Below the pieces are notes generated by a model. It saw only the letters and a list, made by a program, of their open reading frames with translations, was not told the DNA's origin and searched no databases. The translations under genes and the position numbers were made by a program. 32,389 nt of DNA from an uncultured Oscillospiraceae bacterium (GTDB taxonomy: Bacteria; Bacillota; Clostridia; Oscillospirales; Acutalibacteraceae): the NCBI GenBank assembly GCA_900540295.1, contig UQFM01000014.1:1-32389 (forward strand), in the 5' to 3' direction. Below are positions 31,529 to 32,389 of this stretch, one piece after another. Position 1 is the stretch's first letter. Each line of letters begins with the position of its first letter.

Positions 31529-31589
31529 GTATCCGAATAGATAAGGCGAAGAAAAAATCAAATTTTTTTTGTTTATTATGCACAACCGA

Positions 31590-32342
31590 CTAAATAATAT
31601 ACGCCTGACGGATTTCCTCCACTTTATCCATCAGCATTTTTTTCAGAGATTCGGGTTTGCGTACTTGAATTTTTGCGCCGAACTGCATAATCCAAGAAAG
31701 CAATCCCTCTCCGACGGCGACCTCTGCATATAAAACAAATCGGTTATCGCCGAGACGCGCAATATGAACATTTTCCCCGAAACGGTCCAAAACAGGTTCA
31801 AACAACTCGTTTTTACAAATCAACTCTATTTTTTCAGGCGAACCGGAAAACATATTAAAATGTTTCTGCACATAATCTGCCGAATCAAAAAATTCACTGT
31901 ACGGAGAAACCTCCGAAAACGGACGCGCGTGTTCTTCCTCTAAAACAGTCAATTTATAAATTCTGTCTACCCGAAGAACCATAAGATTATCGTACTTCAC
32001 GTTATTGCCGACAAGATAATAATGGTCCTCCGACCAAATCATCGCATACGGACTGACAGTGTGCTCCCGTTCTTCATAGTCCACAGTGTTCTTGTCGCCG
32101 ATAATGCGACGCCGATACACGAGATGAACTTTTTCCCCCTCGGAAATAGCACGGTTTAATTTGCAGATATGTTGATATATTTGTTCGTTCACAGATTTCG
32201 CGCAATTCGCAACATAAACAAGCCGTTTTACCTCTTTAATCTGATGCTGATTTAAAAGAGAAAGCATTTTTTCAGACAGCTCTTCACTTTTTTGCTTCGA
32301 AATAAAGTTTGCAGTCTGAACAGCATCGCACAACAACTGCAC
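31590..32342 (-). CDS. WYL-domain transcriptional regulator (C-terminal part, truncated)
   Basis: About 250 residues are visible before the contig end cuts off the N-terminus, which in this family normally carries a DeoR-type winged helix. The remaining part has the WYL domain: a Sm-like barrel with VHLVYRRR, REHTVSPYAMIWSEDHYYLVG (the family's ligand-contact region) and NLMVLRVDRIYKLTV, followed by a C-terminal WCX extension ending KKMLMDKVEEIRQAY. WYL proteins sense ligands, often nucleic acids, and regulate stress or defence genes. Targets cannot be told here. A reading frame extended to 32357 would begin with the adapter artefact MYKRQ. The 140 bp between it and pgk holds the pgk promoter. 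Confidence 0.85.
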   Translation of the reverse strand: MQLLCDAVQTANFISKQKSEELSEKMLSLLNQHQIKEVKRLVYVANCAKSVNEQIYQHICKLNRAISEGEKVHLVYRRRIIGDKNTVDYEEREHTVSPYAMIWSEDHYYLVGNNVKYDNLMVLRVDRIYKLTVLEEEHARPFSEVSPYSEFFDSADYVQKHFNMFSGSPEKIELICKNELFEPVLDRFGENVHIARLGDNRFVLYAEVAVGEGLLSWIMQFGAKIQVRKPESLKKMLMDKVEEIRQAYII

Positions 32343-32389
32343 CTGTCTCTTATACACATCTCCGAGCCCACGAGACCGATCAGTATCTC
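32343..32389. other. Illumina Nextera P7/i7 adapter, inverted (assembly artefact)
   Basis: This is the exact reverse complement of bases 1-47: mosaic end CTGTCTCTTATACACATCT, the rest of the read-2 adapter, the same 8-base index and the P7 end. Genomic sequence stops at 32342. Frames crossing it gain the artefactual peptide MYKRQ. Confidence 0.98.

Noticed and set aside
1..32389. Search by eye for CRISPR arrays, tRNA/rRNA genes, insertion sequences, toxin-antitoxin pairs and prophage genes.
   Set aside because: No direct-repeat arrays, cloverleaf-like sequences, transposase or phage proteins were seen. All gaps are below 300 bp and are accounted for by promoters, leaders and terminators.

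Overview
The window is a 32.4 kb contig from a spore-forming member of the Firmicutes, most likely class Clostridia and an Oscillospirales/Ruminococcaceae-type gut lineage. The grounds are a complete spoIIIAA-AH operon, cwlD, spmAB, strong AGGAGG ribosome-binding sites, canonical sigma-A promoters and at least one textbook sigma-E promoter. Base composition and codon use look even throughout. I see no rRNA, tRNA, CRISPR array, insertion sequence or prophage. Both contig ends carry 47 bp of Illumina Nextera P7/i7 adapter in inverted orientation. The first and last genes are therefore truncated, and the apparent terminal inverted repeat is artificial.

Layout. (1) 48-5832, minus strand: spoIIIAA-AB-AC-AD-AE-AF-AG-AH (engulfment-stage channel), then an Asp23/YqhY protein, nusB and a truncated M22 glycoprotease-like gene. 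(2) 5963-8800, plus strand: a large YfhO-type membrane protein, divergent from spoIIIAA. (3) 8876-13554, minus strand: cwlD (cortex amidase, sigma-E promoter), radA, a DUF6873-like protein, an 81-aa membrane protein, nanA and nanE. The genes are packed with 1-4 bp overlaps or short gaps. (4) 13677-15413, minus strand: rpsB-tsf with a structured leader and a strong terminator. (5) 15549-21913, minus strand: tepA (ClpP-like), ftsK/spoIIIE, ygiQ (radical SAM), an MBL-fold hydrolase and DUF3006. (6) 22126-25904, plus strand: aconitase, isocitrate dehydrogenase and the redox repressor rex. (7) 25952-26685, minus strand: an AbrB-type regulator with an added Cys4 zinc motif, and yaiI. (8) 26787-27882, plus strand: spmA-spmB. 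(9) 27868-31449, minus strand: pgk-tpiA-gpmI (lower glycolysis). (10) 31590-32342: a truncated WYL-domain regulator.

How it fits together. Sporulation genes (spoIIIA, cwlD, spmAB, the FtsK/SpoIIIE-family translocase) alternate with core translation and central carbon genes. Three regulatory patterns stand out. The gpmI terminator is embedded inside the spmB coding sequence, while spmAB has no visible terminator until a plus-strand hairpin in the tpiA-pgk gap, which implies a long antisense overlap. A Rex-operator-like dyad overlaps the -10 of the pgk promoter, with rex itself encoded about 5.6 kb away behind acn-icd. Sialic-acid catabolism (nanA-nanE) sits at the end of a cwlD-radA gene train that begins with a sigma-E promoter.

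I did not find a clearly novel defence or biosynthetic system. Most of the window is conserved housekeeping and sporulation DNA. The most interesting points are regulatory architecture and the two uncharacterised proteins between radA and nanA.
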